Source: Lysinibacillus fusiformis
Lineage (GTDB): Bacteria; Bacillota; Bacilli; Bacillales_A; Planococcaceae
Direction of reading: 5' to 3'
Assembly: GCF_007362955.1 (NCBI RefSeq)
Contig: NZ_CP041696.1
Coordinates: forward strand, 2,914,001 to 2,978,000
DNA length: 64,000 nt
The stretch's first letter is position 1. Every line of letters begins with the position of its first letter. Below are positions 1 through 9,103 of this stretch, piece by piece. Below the pieces are notes generated by a model that had not been told where the DNA came from, did no database searches, and saw only the letters and a list, made by a program, of their open reading frames with translations. A program made the translations under genes and the position numbers.

Positions 1-1
1 A

Positions 2-2461
2 ATATGTTGTTTAGTCTTTGCACTTGCAGCACCCTATATTTTATTACCAATTAAAGAAGAACAGGTATTGTATTTAGTCGATCGCTCTGCTTCAATGAAG
101 GGTACAGAAGTGGAAATGGCTAGTTTTATTGAGGAAAGTTTACAGGCGAAAAAGGCTGAACAACTTGCAGGGATTTATTCTTTTTCTTCGACGCTACAAA
201 CTGAAACGATTTTATCTAATTCATTGAAGGAAGTACCGAAATTTACAGCTATGAAGGAAATGGATCAAACAAATATTGAGCAAAGCCTTCAATTAGCTAC
301 TGGTATTGTCAATCCGAAAAAAGCTACAAGGCTGGTCTTATTAACGGACGGGAATGAAACAAAAGGTGATGCATTGGCGTTTGCTACCAAATTAAAAGGC
401 GCCAATATTAGCGTAGATGTTGTGCCATTCAGTCAGTCCGTTGCCAATGATGTATCGCTTAAAAGCTTTGTGACACCACAGGTTGCTTATGTAGGGGAAC
501 AACAGCAACTTGTTACTGAGGTGAATGCGACAGCAGCAGGGCAGGGAGAATTATTGCTGTACGAAAATGATGAGCTTATTCATCGAGAGGCAGTGGAACT
601 TGTAGAAGGATCGAATGTGTTTACGTATAAGCATACGGCAACAGCAGAGGGACTAGTCAAATACGAGGCACTTGTACAAGTTGGACAAGATGCAATAATT
701 GAAAATAATAAATTAACGAGTGTCACGATGGTACAAAGTGAGCCACACTTACTGATAGTGAACGGTTATGACACAACATCACCAATTGCCGCGGCACTGG
801 GTACGAAGTCAATTTCCTATGATGTAATAGATGCAAAAAGCTTGCCGAATGAGCTATCGAGTTATTTACAATATAATGCGATAATTTTTGATAATGTACC
901 AGGGCATTTAGTTGGTGAGGCAAAAATGAGCGTTATCGAGCAGGCAGTGAAAAATTTTGGTGTCGGTTTTACAATGGTTGGCGGTGAAAATAGCTTCGGC
1001 TTGGGCGGCTATTTTAAAACACCAATCGAAACATTGTTACCTGTTGAAATGGAGATCAAAGGCAAAGAACAATTGCCTTCTTTAGGTCTTGTTATCGTGC
1101 TTGACCGTTCAGGAAGTATGCATGGCACAAAGTTAGAACTTGCGAAGGAAGCGGCAGCACGTTCCGTTGAAATGCTGCGTGATGAGGATACGCTTGGATT
1201 TATCGCCTTTGACGATCGTCCTTGGGAAATTATTGAAACCGGACCGCTTGGCAATAAGGAAGAAGCAGTCGATACGATTTTATCGGTGACTCCTGGTGGA
1301 GGTACGGAGATATATAGTTCACTTGAAAAGGCTTATGAAAATTTAGCCGATCTAAAACTGCAACGTAAGCATATTATTTTATTAACTGACGGACAGTCAC
1401 AAGCAGGGAATTATGAGGATTTAATAGCAACTGGTAAAGACAACGGGGTTACACTATCTACGGTTGCAATTGGGCAAGATGCAGATGGCCATTTACTGGA
1501 ATCATTAAGTGAGATGGGTAGTGGACGTTACTACGATGTTATTGATGAACAGATGATACCTTCTATTTTATCACGTGAGACAGCGATGATTTCACGTACG
1601 TATATTGAAGACAATCCTTTCTATCCAACAATTTATCATGCATCGGGCTGGAATTCGTTATTTGCAAATGGTGTGCCACAAATGAATGCTTATATAGGTA
1701 CAACCGCGAAGCAGGGCGCTTCTGTAATCGCGCAAAGCGAGAAGGAAGATCCAGTGATAGCACAGTGGCAATATGGTCTTGGGAAAACTTTCGCATTCAC
1801 ATCGGACTCCACAGGAAAATGGACAGGAGACTGGGCAAGATGGCAGGAATGGGGCTCGTTTTGGCAAACGATCATTTCGCAAATGCTACCAAGCTATAAC
1901 GATGTTGCCTATGACGTACGTCTAGATACGGATGGTTCTTTTGTGATTACCGACCCGACAAATGAAGCTGCATTTTTAGATATCGTCGCTGTCAATGAAG
2001 CGGGTGAAGAGCTGGAGATGCAATTAGAAACAGTATCTGCCTCGCAAGTTCGTGCAACGGTTCAAGCAGAACCAGGTCTTATCTTCTTCCGTATTGCCGA
2101 TGAAGAACAGGCGATTTATCAGGCAGGTCTAAGTGTACCGTATAGTGCTGAGTATGAATTACGACCTGTCAATGAAAAACTAGTGGAAGAACTTACAAAG
2201 CAAACTGGTGGCAATGTGTTAGAGGAACCGCAGGAAGTCTTCCGCGATTTCACACAAAAAGGAGCAGAGCGCCAAAATATTGCAACCTGGCTCCTTTTAG
2301 CAGGGATGTTACTATTCTTCATCGATATTACAATCCGTCGTTTTGGCTGGAGTTTCTTAACAAAAGCGAAACAACAAGAGAAGATGGCAGAGGATATACC
2401 AAAGCAAGTAGAGGATACAAACGTAGCACAGCTGTTAAAAGGCATGAAGAAACGACATTAA
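2..2461 (+). CDS. VWA-domain membrane protein with two MIDAS sites (5' partial)
   Basis: The reading frame is open to the left edge, so the true start lies outside the window; the first TTG at 68 is not a credible start because the frame upstream encodes a hydrophobic segment (ICCLVFALAAPYILLPI) that looks like a transmembrane helix. The visible part holds a first von Willebrand A domain (MIDAS DRSASM, later TDGNE), an intermediate domain resembling the glutamine-amidotransferase-like region of such proteins, a second VWA domain starting about 1096 (LDRSGSM, TDGQS), and a C-terminal transmembrane helix at about 2278-2350 followed by a basic tail. Large membrane VWA proteins of this type are usually encoded beside MoxR ATPase and DUF58 genes, which would lie to the left. 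The exact role is unknown. It ends just before a strong terminator. Confidence 0.85.
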   Translation: MCCLVFALAAPYILLPIKEEQVLYLVDRSASMKGTEVEMASFIEESLQAKKAEQLAGIYSFSSTLQTETILSNSLKEVPKFTAMKEMDQTNIEQSLQLATGIVNPKKATRLVLLTDGNETKGDALAFATKLKGANISVDVVPFSQSVANDVSLKSFVTPQVAYVGEQQQLVTEVNATAAGQGELLLYENDELIHREAVELVEGSNVFTYKHTATAEGLVKYEALVQVGQDAIIENNKLTSVTMVQSEPHLLIVNGYDTTSPIAAALGTKSISYDVIDAKSLPNELSSYLQYNAIIFDNVPGHLVGEAKMSVIEQAVKNFGVGFTMVGGENSFGLGGYFKTPIETLLPVEMEIKGKEQLPSLGLVIVLDRSGSMHGTKLELAKEAAARSVEMLRDEDTLGFIAFDDRPWEIIETGPLGNKEEAVDTILSVTPGGGTEIYSSLEKAYENLADLKLQRKHIILLTDGQSQAGNYEDLIATGKDNGVTLSTVAIGQDADGHLLESLSEMGSGRYYDVIDEQMIPSILSRETAMISRTYIEDNPFYPTIYHASGWNSLFANGVPQMNAYIGTTAKQGASVIAQSEKEDPVIAQWQYGLGKTFAFTSDSTGKWTGDWARWQEWGSFWQTIISQMLPSYNDVAYDVRLDTDGSFVITDPTNEAAFLDIVAVNEAGEELEMQLETVSASQVRATVQAEPGLIFFRIADEEQAIYQAGLSVPYSAEYELRPVNEKLVEELTKQTGGNVLEEPQEVFRDFTQKGAERQNIATWLLLAGMLLFFIDITIRRFGWSFLTKAKQQEKMAEDIPKQVEDTNVAQLLKGMKKRH

Positions 2462-2481
2462 CAATTTAATATGCAAAATTT

Positions 2482-2524
2482 AAAACGCAGTGCAAAATTT
2501 AAAATCATTTTGCACTGCGTTTTT
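2482..2524 (+). terminator. Intrinsic terminator after the VWA gene
   Basis: A 17-bp stem (AAAACGCAGTGCAAAAT with its complement) and an 8-nt loop end in a T run, 20 bp after the stop codon. The A-rich 5' flank means it could also act on the other strand, for thiW. Confidence 0.85.
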
Positions 2525-2552
2525 GTGTTTAACAATAGACAAGTACTGTCAG

Positions 2553-3053
2553 CTAATAAAGTGTCATGTTAAAGCTTTTGATAAGTACGGTTTTACGTAG
2601 ACTGCTGGCAACGATAATTCCAAGGATTGCTCCAATAATACTTGACGTTAAAAAAGCTGGCATGAAAAATAATGCCGCAACAGATGTACCCATTAAAAAA
2701 TGTGCGTAGGGAACTGCTACGAGAGATGCAAGGATACCTGTCCCAAGTATTTCACCAACACCTGCTAACCAGGCCTTACCACTGTATTTATAGAAAAGTG
2801 TTGCGCACAATGCGCCGATGACACTACCTGGAATAGCTAAAAGAGAGCCTGTTCCTGTAAGAATACGAATAATAGCTGTGACAAAGGCAACCATGATGGT
2901 AGGTACTGGACCTAGTAAAATGGCACCGATAACATTAATGGCATGTTGTACAGGATAGGCTCGCGCAATCCCTGTTGGAATCGAGACAAAGGCAGAGCCT
3001 GCTACAGCAATTGCGACGAATAAAGCCATGATGGTTAATTTTCGAATTGACAT
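2553..3053 (-). CDS. thiW: ThiW, S component of a thiamine-related ECF transporter
   Basis: This 166-residue, very hydrophobic protein has about five or six membrane helices and the N-terminal pattern of the ThiW family (MSIRKLTIMALFVAIAVAGS, then IPTGIARAYPVQHAINVIGAIL). ThiW is taken to be the substrate-binding component for a thiazole or other thiamine precursor, working with a shared ECF energising module that is not in this window. I chose the ATG at 3053 because AAAGGAGTG precedes it at good spacing; a longer in-frame reading to 3158 runs through repeats and has no ribosome site. A TPP riboswitch and a terminator lie upstream, so expression should fall when thiamine pyrophosphate is abundant. 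That regulation supports the function independently. Confidence 0.9.
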   Translation of the reverse strand: MSIRKLTIMALFVAIAVAGSAFVSIPTGIARAYPVQHAINVIGAILLGPVPTIMVAFVTAIIRILTGTGSLLAIPGSVIGALCATLFYKYSGKAWLAGVGEILGTGILASLVAVPYAHFLMGTSVAALFFMPAFLTSSIIGAILGIIVASSLRKTVLIKSFNMTLY

Positions 3054-3075
3054 ATTTTTCACTCCTTTTATAGAA

Positions 3076-3150
3076 ATCGCTGATGGACTGTAGAACATCG
3101 CTGATAGACAGCAGAAATCGCTGATAGACCACGGAATATAACTGATAGCA
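3076..3150. repeat. Tandem 20-21 bp repeat array in the thiW leader
   Basis: The word ATCGCTGATRGAC begins at 3076, 3097 and 3117, and a degenerate copy (ATAACTGATAG) begins at 3138, giving spacings of 21, 20 and 21 bp. The array lies between the riboswitch terminator and the thiW ribosome site, so it would be part of the thiW mRNA. The period equals two helical turns. A second array with the same period and a related GATAGA word is at 26724-26786. Confidence 0.75.
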
Positions 3151-3170
3151 CTCTCCATCGCAAATAATCA

Positions 3171-3204
3171 AAAAAACCGCTTCCTCAAAACATAAGGAAG
3201 CGGC
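3171..3204 (-). terminator. Riboswitch-controlled terminator ahead of thiW
   Basis: On the minus strand CCGCTTCC and GGAAGCGG form a stem with a loop of about 11 nt, followed by seven Ts. It lies directly downstream of the TPP aptamer and 118 bp upstream of the thiW start, the expected place for an expression platform that terminates when TPP is bound. Confidence 0.85.
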
Positions 3205-3227
3205 ATTGCATTTATATTAAAAAAAGC

Positions 3228-3325
3228 AAGTGTCGTCACTTCCCTACGCTAGTGTGAACTAGATCAGGTTCGAAGGGTCCGTGTATACATACACATCTCA
3301 GTCTTAGAAAGACTCCCCTAGTGGT
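3228..3325 (-). promoter_or_regulatory. TPP riboswitch (THI element)
   Basis: Read on the minus strand, the conserved TPP aptamer words occur in order: CTAGGGGAGTC, ACTGAGATG, GACCCTTCGAACCTGATCT, then ACTAGCGTAGGGAAG. This matches the thi-box consensus (CUGAGA, ACCCUU-GAACCUGAUCU, AGCGUAGGGA). It precedes thiW and its leader terminator, so it most likely controls thiW by premature termination. Confidence 0.95.
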
Positions 3326-3449
3326 TTGGAAACGATTTAATTTTTAAAGTATAAATATTTCATCTAAATCTAGTCATTCATTCACATGCGAATGCGCTTT
3401 TCACCTAATAATGTACCATACTACTAAAAATAGTCAATAACTATGCCGA

Positions 3450-4646
3450 CTATTTCAAATCAGGTTGCATAAGATGTGGTGCTTTTTTCAATGTCCAGAT
3501 AAGGGCAAGGAAGAAGCATGCCAATAAAATAATTGCCCCAAAAATATAAGGGCTGTTCATATTCCAATCGAATAATACACCTGCTAGTGCAGGTCCAATC
3601 ATATTACCCAGACTCATATATGCATTATTAAGACCAGCGGCAAAGCCTTGTTCAGTTTCCGCAAGCTTAGAAATTAGCGTGTTGACAGCTGGTCGAATCA
3701 AAGTTGTCGCCGTTGAGAAAATTGTTGCTACAAGTAAAATAAGTGCAAAGCCAGATGCAAATAAAATTAAATAGATTGAAACGGATGCAATAAATAAATT
3801 GACTAATACAACCTTCATTTCACCGTAGCGATTAAAGAGAGGTGTAATAATGAACATTTGTACAACAACACCGAAAGCACCGCCTACCACTAATAGTATG
3901 GCAATATCTCCAGGAGTGTAATTAAATTTTTCCGTAACAAACAGTGATAATGTCGTTTGGAAATTAGCGATTCCGAACGAGAACACAAGCATAATAATAA
4001 GCATTACAAAGTAAGGCATTTTGACGGAACGTACCATTTGTTTCGCAAGATTATCTTGTTTTTGCGCCTTTTGAGATGTACTTGGTTTTGTTGAAGGTAA
4101 AAGAAAGAATGAGAGAATAGCTGCTATAATAGCTGCAGCACCAGCCGTATAGAATGGGAAGTGCAGACTAACCTTCGCTAAAAAGCCCCCTATACCCGGT
4201 CCAATCATAAAGCCAAGAGACATAGCCGCTCCTAACATACCCATCCCCTTGCCTCGTTCTTCGTATGTTGTAACATCAGCTACAAAAGCCATAATAGGAG
4301 GTGCGATGAAGGCAGAACCTAAACCTCCGAAAAAACGCGCGAGAAAGAGCATCCAAATATCCGTTGAAAGCCCAAACGAAATTTGTGCAAGACCAGTTAC
4401 GATAAGACCAAAAATAATTAGATTTTTTCGCCCATACTGATCAGAAAGATTCCCAGCAATTGGAGAAAATACAAACTGTGCCAAGGCGAACGTTGCAATA
4501 AGCATGCCAAGAACTTGTCCTGCAGCACCAAATATTTTTAAATACTCAGGCATAACAGGAATAATAATACCAATACTCCCCATTGCGATAAACATATTAA
4601 ACATTAAAATATACAAAGCCGCCTTATTCGACTTCTGCTGGGTCAT
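3450..4646 (-). CDS. MFS drug transporter of the NorA/Bmr type (DHA1)
   Basis: This 398-aa protein has 12 predicted helices. The loop after the second helix carries the MFS motif A (GNLSDQYGRKNLI), and the motif C-like stretch GAAMSLGFMIGPGIGG typical of drug/proton antiporters is also present. The overall pattern (SIGIIIPVMPEYL near the N-terminus) is that of Bmr, Blt and NorA multidrug pumps. Substrates cannot be read from sequence. A run of G residues precedes the ATG at 4646 as ribosome site. Its promoter region carries an inverted repeat (4685-4700), suggesting a dedicated regulator that is not adjacent. Confidence 0.85.
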   Translation of the reverse strand: MTQQKSNKAALYILMFNMFIAMGSIGIIIPVMPEYLKIFGAAGQVLGMLIATFALAQFVFSPIAGNLSDQYGRKNLIIFGLIVTGLAQISFGLSTDIWMLFLARFFGGLGSAFIAPPIMAFVADVTTYEERGKGMGMLGAAMSLGFMIGPGIGGFLAKVSLHFPFYTAGAAAIIAAILSFFLLPSTKPSTSQKAQKQDNLAKQMVRSVKMPYFVMLIIMLVFSFGIANFQTTLSLFVTEKFNYTPGDIAILLVVGGAFGVVVQMFIITPLFNRYGEMKVVLVNLFIASVSIYLILFASGFALILLVATIFSTATTLIRPAVNTLISKLAETEQGFAAGLNNAYMSLGNMIGPALAGVLFDWNMNSPYIFGAIILLACFFLALIWTLKKAPHLMQPDLK

Positions 4647-4674
4647 CCATTAGCCCCCCTTTTTCAATTCAAAT

Positions 4675-4703
4675 ATACTACAGTCTAACATAAAGGTTAG
4701 TAA
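4675..4703 (-). promoter_or_regulatory. Candidate promoter with internal dyad for the NorA-like pump
   Basis: On the minus strand TTACTA (4698-4703) and TAGTAT (4675-4680) are separated by 17 bp. An inverted repeat CTAAC-N6-GTTAG (4685-4700) fills the spacer and reaches into the -35. Dyads placed this way are typical operators for MerR- or TetR-type regulators of multidrug pumps, but no regulator gene is next to it. Confidence 0.45.
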
Positions 4704-4728
4704 GATTCTATCAACCTAATGACTGAAA

Positions 4729-4758
4729 AAAACCGTTCGCATATAGCAAACGGTTTTC
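4729..4758 (-). terminator. Terminator of the pot operon
   Basis: On the minus strand AAAACCGTTTGC and GCGAACGGTTTT form a stem (one wobble pair) with a short loop, followed by a T run. It lies immediately after the potD stop codon. Confidence 0.85.
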
Positions 4759-4761
4759 CAA

Positions 4762-5835
4762 TTATCGAATACTCATTTTGAATTCTAAAAATAATTCATT
4801 GTATTTGCCTAAATAATCAGGTCCTAGGTTTTTATATACTTCTAACGTGTCACGCTGTTCTTCGGAAGGGTAGTAGCGTTCATCCGTTACCACTTCTTCA
4901 TCCATTAAATCCATAGCCGCAGTATTAGGCGTCGAATAACCTACATAATCGGCATTGGCAGCTGAGGAGTCAGCATCCAACATAAAGTTAATAAAAGCAT
5001 GAGCGCCATCAATATTTTTTGACGTTTTTGGGATAACCATATTATCAAACCATAAGTTAGAGCCTTCTTCAGGTACAGCAAAGTCTAACTCTTCATTTTC
5101 GTACATCATATCCGCTGCTTGACCAGACCAAGTAAGGGCAACAGCCGCTTCATTATTAATCATTAGTGGCGTGATTTCATCTCCAATAATTGCTTTCACA
5201 TTTGGCGCAAGTGTTATCAGTTTATCAGTAGCCTGACGGAGTTCGCTATCTTCCAAAGAGTTTAAAGAGTAGCCGAGGCTGTTTAAGCCCATACCAATTA
5301 CCTCGCGTGCACCATCTACTAAAAAGACTTTACGCTTTAATGAAGAATCCCATAGATCTTCCCAAGAAGAAAAGTCTAAATCACCGACAAGACTTGGATT
5401 ATAGACAATACCGACTGTTCCCCAGAAATATGGAACAGAATATTTATTGTTATCATCAAATGGTAAATCTAAAAAATAGGGGTCGATATTTTTAATATTA
5501 GGGATTTTCGTTTTATCTAAAGGTATGAGTAAATCTTCTTCTTTCATTTTTTCAATCATGTATTCGGAAGGTACTGCAATATCGTAAGCTGTTCCACCTT
5601 GCTGAATTTTTGTCATCATGGCTTCATTCGAGTCAAAAGTTTCATAAATGACATGGATGCCTGTTTCTTTTTCAAATTGCTTCAATAAATCAGGGTCAAT
5701 ATATTCTCCCCAGTTAAAAATGGTTAATGTATCTTTCCCACTTTTCCCACCACCAGCACTCATTGCATCAGCAGCATACATTAACAGGGCGGAAACGACA
5801 AGGATCGCGATAGTAGCTTGAATTAACTGCTTCAT
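4762..5835 (-). CDS. potD: Spermidine/putrescine ABC transporter, substrate-binding protein
   Basis: This 357-residue extracellular solute-binding protein of the PotD/PotF family binds polyamines and delivers them to PotBC. Typical family stretches are LTIFNWGEYIDPDLL, KFEKETGIHVIYETFDSNEAM-like sequence and SVPYFWGTVGIVYNP. The N-terminus has one hydrophobic helix (IQATIAILVVSALLMYAAD), but there is no lipobox cysteine, so it is probably held by an uncleaved signal anchor or released rather than lipidated. It is the last gene of the xre-potABCD operon, overlaps potC by 4 bp and is followed by a terminator. Confidence 0.92.
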   Translation of the reverse strand: MKQLIQATIAILVVSALLMYAADAMSAGGGKSGKDTLTIFNWGEYIDPDLLKQFEKETGIHVIYETFDSNEAMMTKIQQGGTAYDIAVPSEYMIEKMKEEDLLIPLDKTKIPNIKNIDPYFLDLPFDDNNKYSVPYFWGTVGIVYNPSLVGDLDFSSWEDLWDSSLKRKVFLVDGAREVIGMGLNSLGYSLNSLEDSELRQATDKLITLAPNVKAIIGDEITPLMINNEAAVALTWSGQAADMMYENEELDFAVPEEGSNLWFDNMVIPKTSKNIDGAHAFINFMLDADSSAANADYVGYSTPNTAAMDLMDEEVVTDERYYPSEEQRDTLEVYKNLGPDYLGKYNELFLEFKMSIR

Positions 5836-6629
5836 TGTTGTCCCTCCGTTCTTTTACTAGCACGGCTTGTGATGAAATAATAGCCGATAACGACGAAAAC
5901 AGTGACGAAGAACACTAATCCTGAAATAGCGTTTACTGTTAAGGAGATGCCAGCACGTGCCATCGAGTAAATTTCAACAGATAATGTACTGAAGCCGTTA
6001 CCTGTCACGAAAAATGTCACCGCAAAGTCGTCCAGTGAATACGTTAAAGCGAGGAAGAATCCTGCAAAAATACCAGGTTGAATATACGGTAAAATAACGC
6101 GCATCATGATATCTTTTTTCGTCGCGCCAAGATCTAAGGCAGCATCGATTAACGATTTATTCATCTCTAACAATTTTGGCAGGACCATCAGTACAACGAT
6201 TGGTACACTAAATGCTACATGTGCCAATAACACAGAAGCAAAGCCTAATTTAATGCCAACCATTGTAAATAATATTAAAAAACTTGCACCGATAATAACG
6301 TCTGGGCTGACGATCAATACATTATTTAAAGAAAGTAATGTATTGCGCATTTTTGCATCTTTTACTGTAACAATCCCAATTGCACCTAATGTGCCGATGA
6401 TTGTAGAGATCAACGCAGAAAGCAGAGCCACAATAACTGTATTAATTAAGATGACAAGAAGTCTTGAATCCTCAAAGACTGCTTTATAATGCTCTAAAGT
6501 AAAGGATTCAAAGCTATTCATCGAGCCACCACTGTTGAACGAGTAAAAGACCAAGTAAAAAATAGGTGCATACAAGACAATAAAAACCATTGCTAAATAG
6601 ACCTTTGCTGATGTAGATAGTTTTGTCAT
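5832..6629 (-). CDS. potC: Spermidine/putrescine ABC transporter, permease PotC
   Basis: This 265-aa inner-membrane permease has about six helices. It contains the binding-protein-dependent transport signature near residues 165-185 (AALDLGATKKDIMMRVILPYIQPGI), which contacts the ATPase. In the Pot system PotC pairs with PotB to form the channel. The gene overlaps both neighbours by 4 bp (ATGA-type junctions), showing tight translational coupling in the operon. Confidence 0.93.
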   Translation of the reverse strand: MTKLSTSAKVYLAMVFIVLYAPIFYLVFYSFNSGGSMNSFESFTLEHYKAVFEDSRLLVILINTVIVALLSALISTIIGTLGAIGIVTVKDAKMRNTLLSLNNVLIVSPDVIIGASFLILFTMVGIKLGFASVLLAHVAFSVPIVVLMVLPKLLEMNKSLIDAALDLGATKKDIMMRVILPYIQPGIFAGFFLALTYSLDDFAVTFFVTGNGFSTLSVEIYSMARAGISLTVNAISGLVFFVTVFVVIGYYFITSRASKRTEGQQ

Positions 6630-7450
6630 CGTACGCGACCTCCTTTATCCTTTTGACCTGTAATTAACATAATGATGACCATAAATAAAATTAAGAATAC
6701 AGCAATTGTTGAGCCCATACCCCAGTTTTGTGTCACAAGGAATTGCTGTTCAATCGCTGTACCAAGTGTAATCACGCGGTTCCCTGCGATTAAGCGTGTA
6801 ATCATGAAAAGCGATAATGCTGGGATAAAGACAACTTGAATACCCGATTTAACGCCATCCAATGTAAGGGGTAACACGACACGACGGAAAGTTGTAAAGG
6901 CAGAAGCCCCTAAATCACGTGCTGCATAAATCAATGTTGGATTTAAACGATCCAATGAATTGAAAATCGGTAATATCATAAAAGGAATGAAAATATAAAC
7001 GGATACGAACACAAAGCTAATATCTGTGAAAAGCATCTGTTGTGGATCAAACCCAAAAACCTCTATAAATGCATTAAGGGGACCATATAAACCGAAAATC
7101 CCGATAAATGCATAAGTTTTAAGCAAAAGATTAATCCAAGATGGAATGATGATGAGTAATAGCCAAAGTTGCTTATGCTTTGTTTTCGTTAAAAAATAAG
7201 CAGTCGGATATGAAATTAATAATGTAAAGAATGTAATTAAAAACGCATACCAAAACGAGCTAAGTGTCATTTTTAAATAGACAGAAGTAAAGAATGCTTT
7301 ATAGTTATCCAGTGTGAAATTGCCATGTAAATCGAGTAGGGAATAGTAAACGACGAGGGCAATCGGCGCAATAACGAATAATGCGATCCATAAGACATAT
7401 GGAAATAACGCAGATTTTGATGTCTTAGTTTGCATCTTCGTCGTCTCCAT
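6626..7450 (-). CDS. potB: Spermidine/putrescine ABC transporter, permease PotB
   Basis: This 274-aa permease has about six membrane helices and the EAA-type loop ([25 protein letters not shown]) expected of the PotB subunit. It forms the membrane channel together with PotC. The start lies within the end of potA (26-bp overlap), so translation of the two is probably coupled; the downstream junction with potC is a 4-bp overlap. Confidence 0.93.
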   Translation of the reverse strand: METTKMQTKTSKSALFPYVLWIALFVIAPIALVVYYSLLDLHGNFTLDNYKAFFTSVYLKMTLSSFWYAFLITFFTLLISYPTAYFLTKTKHKQLWLLLIIIPSWINLLLKTYAFIGIFGLYGPLNAFIEVFGFDPQQMLFTDISFVFVSVYIFIPFMILPIFNSLDRLNPTLIYAARDLGASAFTTFRRVVLPLTLDGVKSGIQVVFIPALSLFMITRLIAGNRVITLGTAIEQQFLVTQNWGMGSTIAVFLILFMVIIMLITGQKDKGGRVR

Positions 7451-8531
7451 AAGCTTCTAAACGTTTATCGAATTCTTCCTCTGTTTCATTTAAGCGCATG
7501 ACATGGATTGCTTCCGGATCAAAGTCCAAACCGATTTCTGTCCCTACTTCAGCTTTTTTCAATGAATGTACAAGCCACTCATTTCCATCTTTATCGTAAG
7601 TAGACAACTCATAATGTACCCCGCGGAATAATTGAGTATCTACTTTAACGATTAATTTCCCTTTATCGACTGTTGTCATTTCCAAATCCTCTGGACGGAT
7701 GACGATATCGATTTTTTCATTTGGTCTCATACCTTGGTCAACACATTCAAAAACCTTCCCAGTAAACGCAACTTTAAAATCTTCAATCATTACACCAGGC
7801 ACGATGTTTGATTCTCCGATAAAGTCAGCAACAAAGCGGTTAATTGGCTCGTCATAAATGTCTACAGGTGTACCCGATTGTTGAATCTGACCTTCACTTA
7901 GCACGAAAATTTCATCACTCATTGCTAAAGCTTCCTCTTGGTCGTGTGTGACGAACACAAAAGTTTTACCAAGACGTTGCTGTAACTCACGTAGCTCATA
8001 TTGCATTTCTGTACGTAGTTTTAAATCTAAAGCAGACAGTGGCTCGTCGAGTAAAATAACCTCTGGATCATTGACAATGGCACGGGCAATTGCAACACGT
8101 TGGCGTTGACCACCCGACATCTCAGAAATCTCACGGTTCCCATAGCCCGCTAAGTTGACGAACTTTAGGGCTTCTGCGACACGTTCCTTAATGTCATTTT
8201 CATGTAGCTTTTTTATACGTAAACCAAAAGCTACATTTTCAAAAACATTCAAATGTGGGAATAATGCATAATCTTGAAATACTGTATTAACTTGGCGTTC
8301 GTTTGCTGGTACAGCATTGATTTTTTTATCGTGAAAGAACACATCACCTGTTGTTGGTTCTGTGAATCCAGCAATGATACGTAAAATTGTTGTTTTACCA
8401 CAACCAGATGGACCAAGTAATGTATAGAACTTTCCTTTTTCAAGCTCTAGGTTAATATTTTTTAAGACGACAGTGCCGTCATTATAGGATTTAGAAACAT
8501 TTTCAAAGCGGATAATTGAATTCGTTGTCAT
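7425..8531 (-). CDS. potA: Spermidine/putrescine ABC transporter, ATP-binding protein PotA
   Basis: This 368-aa ATPase carries Walker A at residues 40-47 (GPSGCGKT), the ABC signature [13 protein letters not shown], Walker [13 protein letters not shown] and an H-loop VTHDQEEAL, then a C-terminal regulatory (TOBE-like) domain as in PotA/CysA-type ATPases. It powers polyamine import through PotBC. It follows the regulator gene by 17 bp and overlaps potB. Confidence 0.94.
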   Translation of the reverse strand: MTTNSIIRFENVSKSYNDGTVVLKNINLELEKGKFYTLLGPSGCGKTTILRIIAGFTEPTTGDVFFHDKKINAVPANERQVNTVFQDYALFPHLNVFENVAFGLRIKKLHENDIKERVAEALKFVNLAGYGNREISEMSGGQRQRVAIARAIVNDPEVILLDEPLSALDLKLRTEMQYELRELQQRLGKTFVFVTHDQEEALAMSDEIFVLSEGQIQQSGTPVDIYDEPINRFVADFIGESNIVPGVMIEDFKVAFTGKVFECVDQGMRPNEKIDIVIRPEDLEMTTVDKGKLIVKVDTQLFRGVHYELSTYDKDGNEWLVHSLKKAEVGTEIGLDFDPEAIHVMRLNETEEEFDKRLEAYGDDEDAN

Positions 8532-8548
8532 TGATGCGCCTCCTTAAG

Positions 8549-9085
8549 CTATAAGTATGAATCCGTTGCGACGAGTAAAATTTTCGTTTCATCGTCATGT
8601 GCGTTAAAAATTTGATGATGGTCTGATGCGTCAAAATACAGAGCATTACCTTCACTAGCTATATATTGTTCTTTCCCTAAAACGAGACGAATACGCCCCT
8701 TGACAATATAAATAAATGTTTCCGATAACGAGGGTTCGAATTGTTTGAATTCACCGCCGGCTACTAGTGTTAGGAAAATAGGCTCCATTTCTTTTTCGTT
8801 GGATGTTGGAATAAGCCATTGAATTTCATATTTTTCGTCAGTGTATATGGATTGATCTTCTTCGGTATATACAACCTTTTGCTCAGGCGATTCATCATCG
8901 AAAAATTCCTTAGGTGTTGAACCTAAAACTTCTAATAATGAAAATAGCGTTTCTATAGAAGGTGAGTTTAAATCACGCTCCAATTGTGAAATGTAGCCTT
9001 TACTCAAATCTGTACGTTCTCCAAGTTCTTCTTGGGTGAGACCTTTTTTCAAACGAAGTGCTTTAATTTTTCCTCCAATTTGCAT
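8549..9085 (-). CDS. XRE-family regulator with C-terminal cupin, probable pot operon repressor
   Basis: The 178-aa protein has an N-terminal helix-turn-helix (residues about 5-60; GLTQEELGERTDLSKGYISQLERD) and a C-terminal cupin domain (about 105-178; GRIRLVLGKEQYIASEGNALYFDASDHHQIFNA). This layout, seen in PuuR-like proteins, usually couples DNA binding to sensing of a small molecule, and polyamines are the obvious candidate here. It is the first gene of the operon, 17 bp before potA. Its own leader carries two 19-bp dyads with the same N7 spacing (9104-9153), which I take as likely autoregulatory operators. Confidence 0.85.
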   Translation of the reverse strand: MQIGGKIKALRLKKGLTQEELGERTDLSKGYISQLERDLNSPSIETLFSLLEVLGSTPKEFFDDESPEQKVVYTEEDQSIYTDEKYEIQWLIPTSNEKEMEPIFLTLVAGGEFKQFEPSLSETFIYIVKGRIRLVLGKEQYIASEGNALYFDASDHHQIFNAHDDETKILLVATDSYL

Positions 9086-9103
9086 CTTTTCCCTCCTAGA
9101 AGA

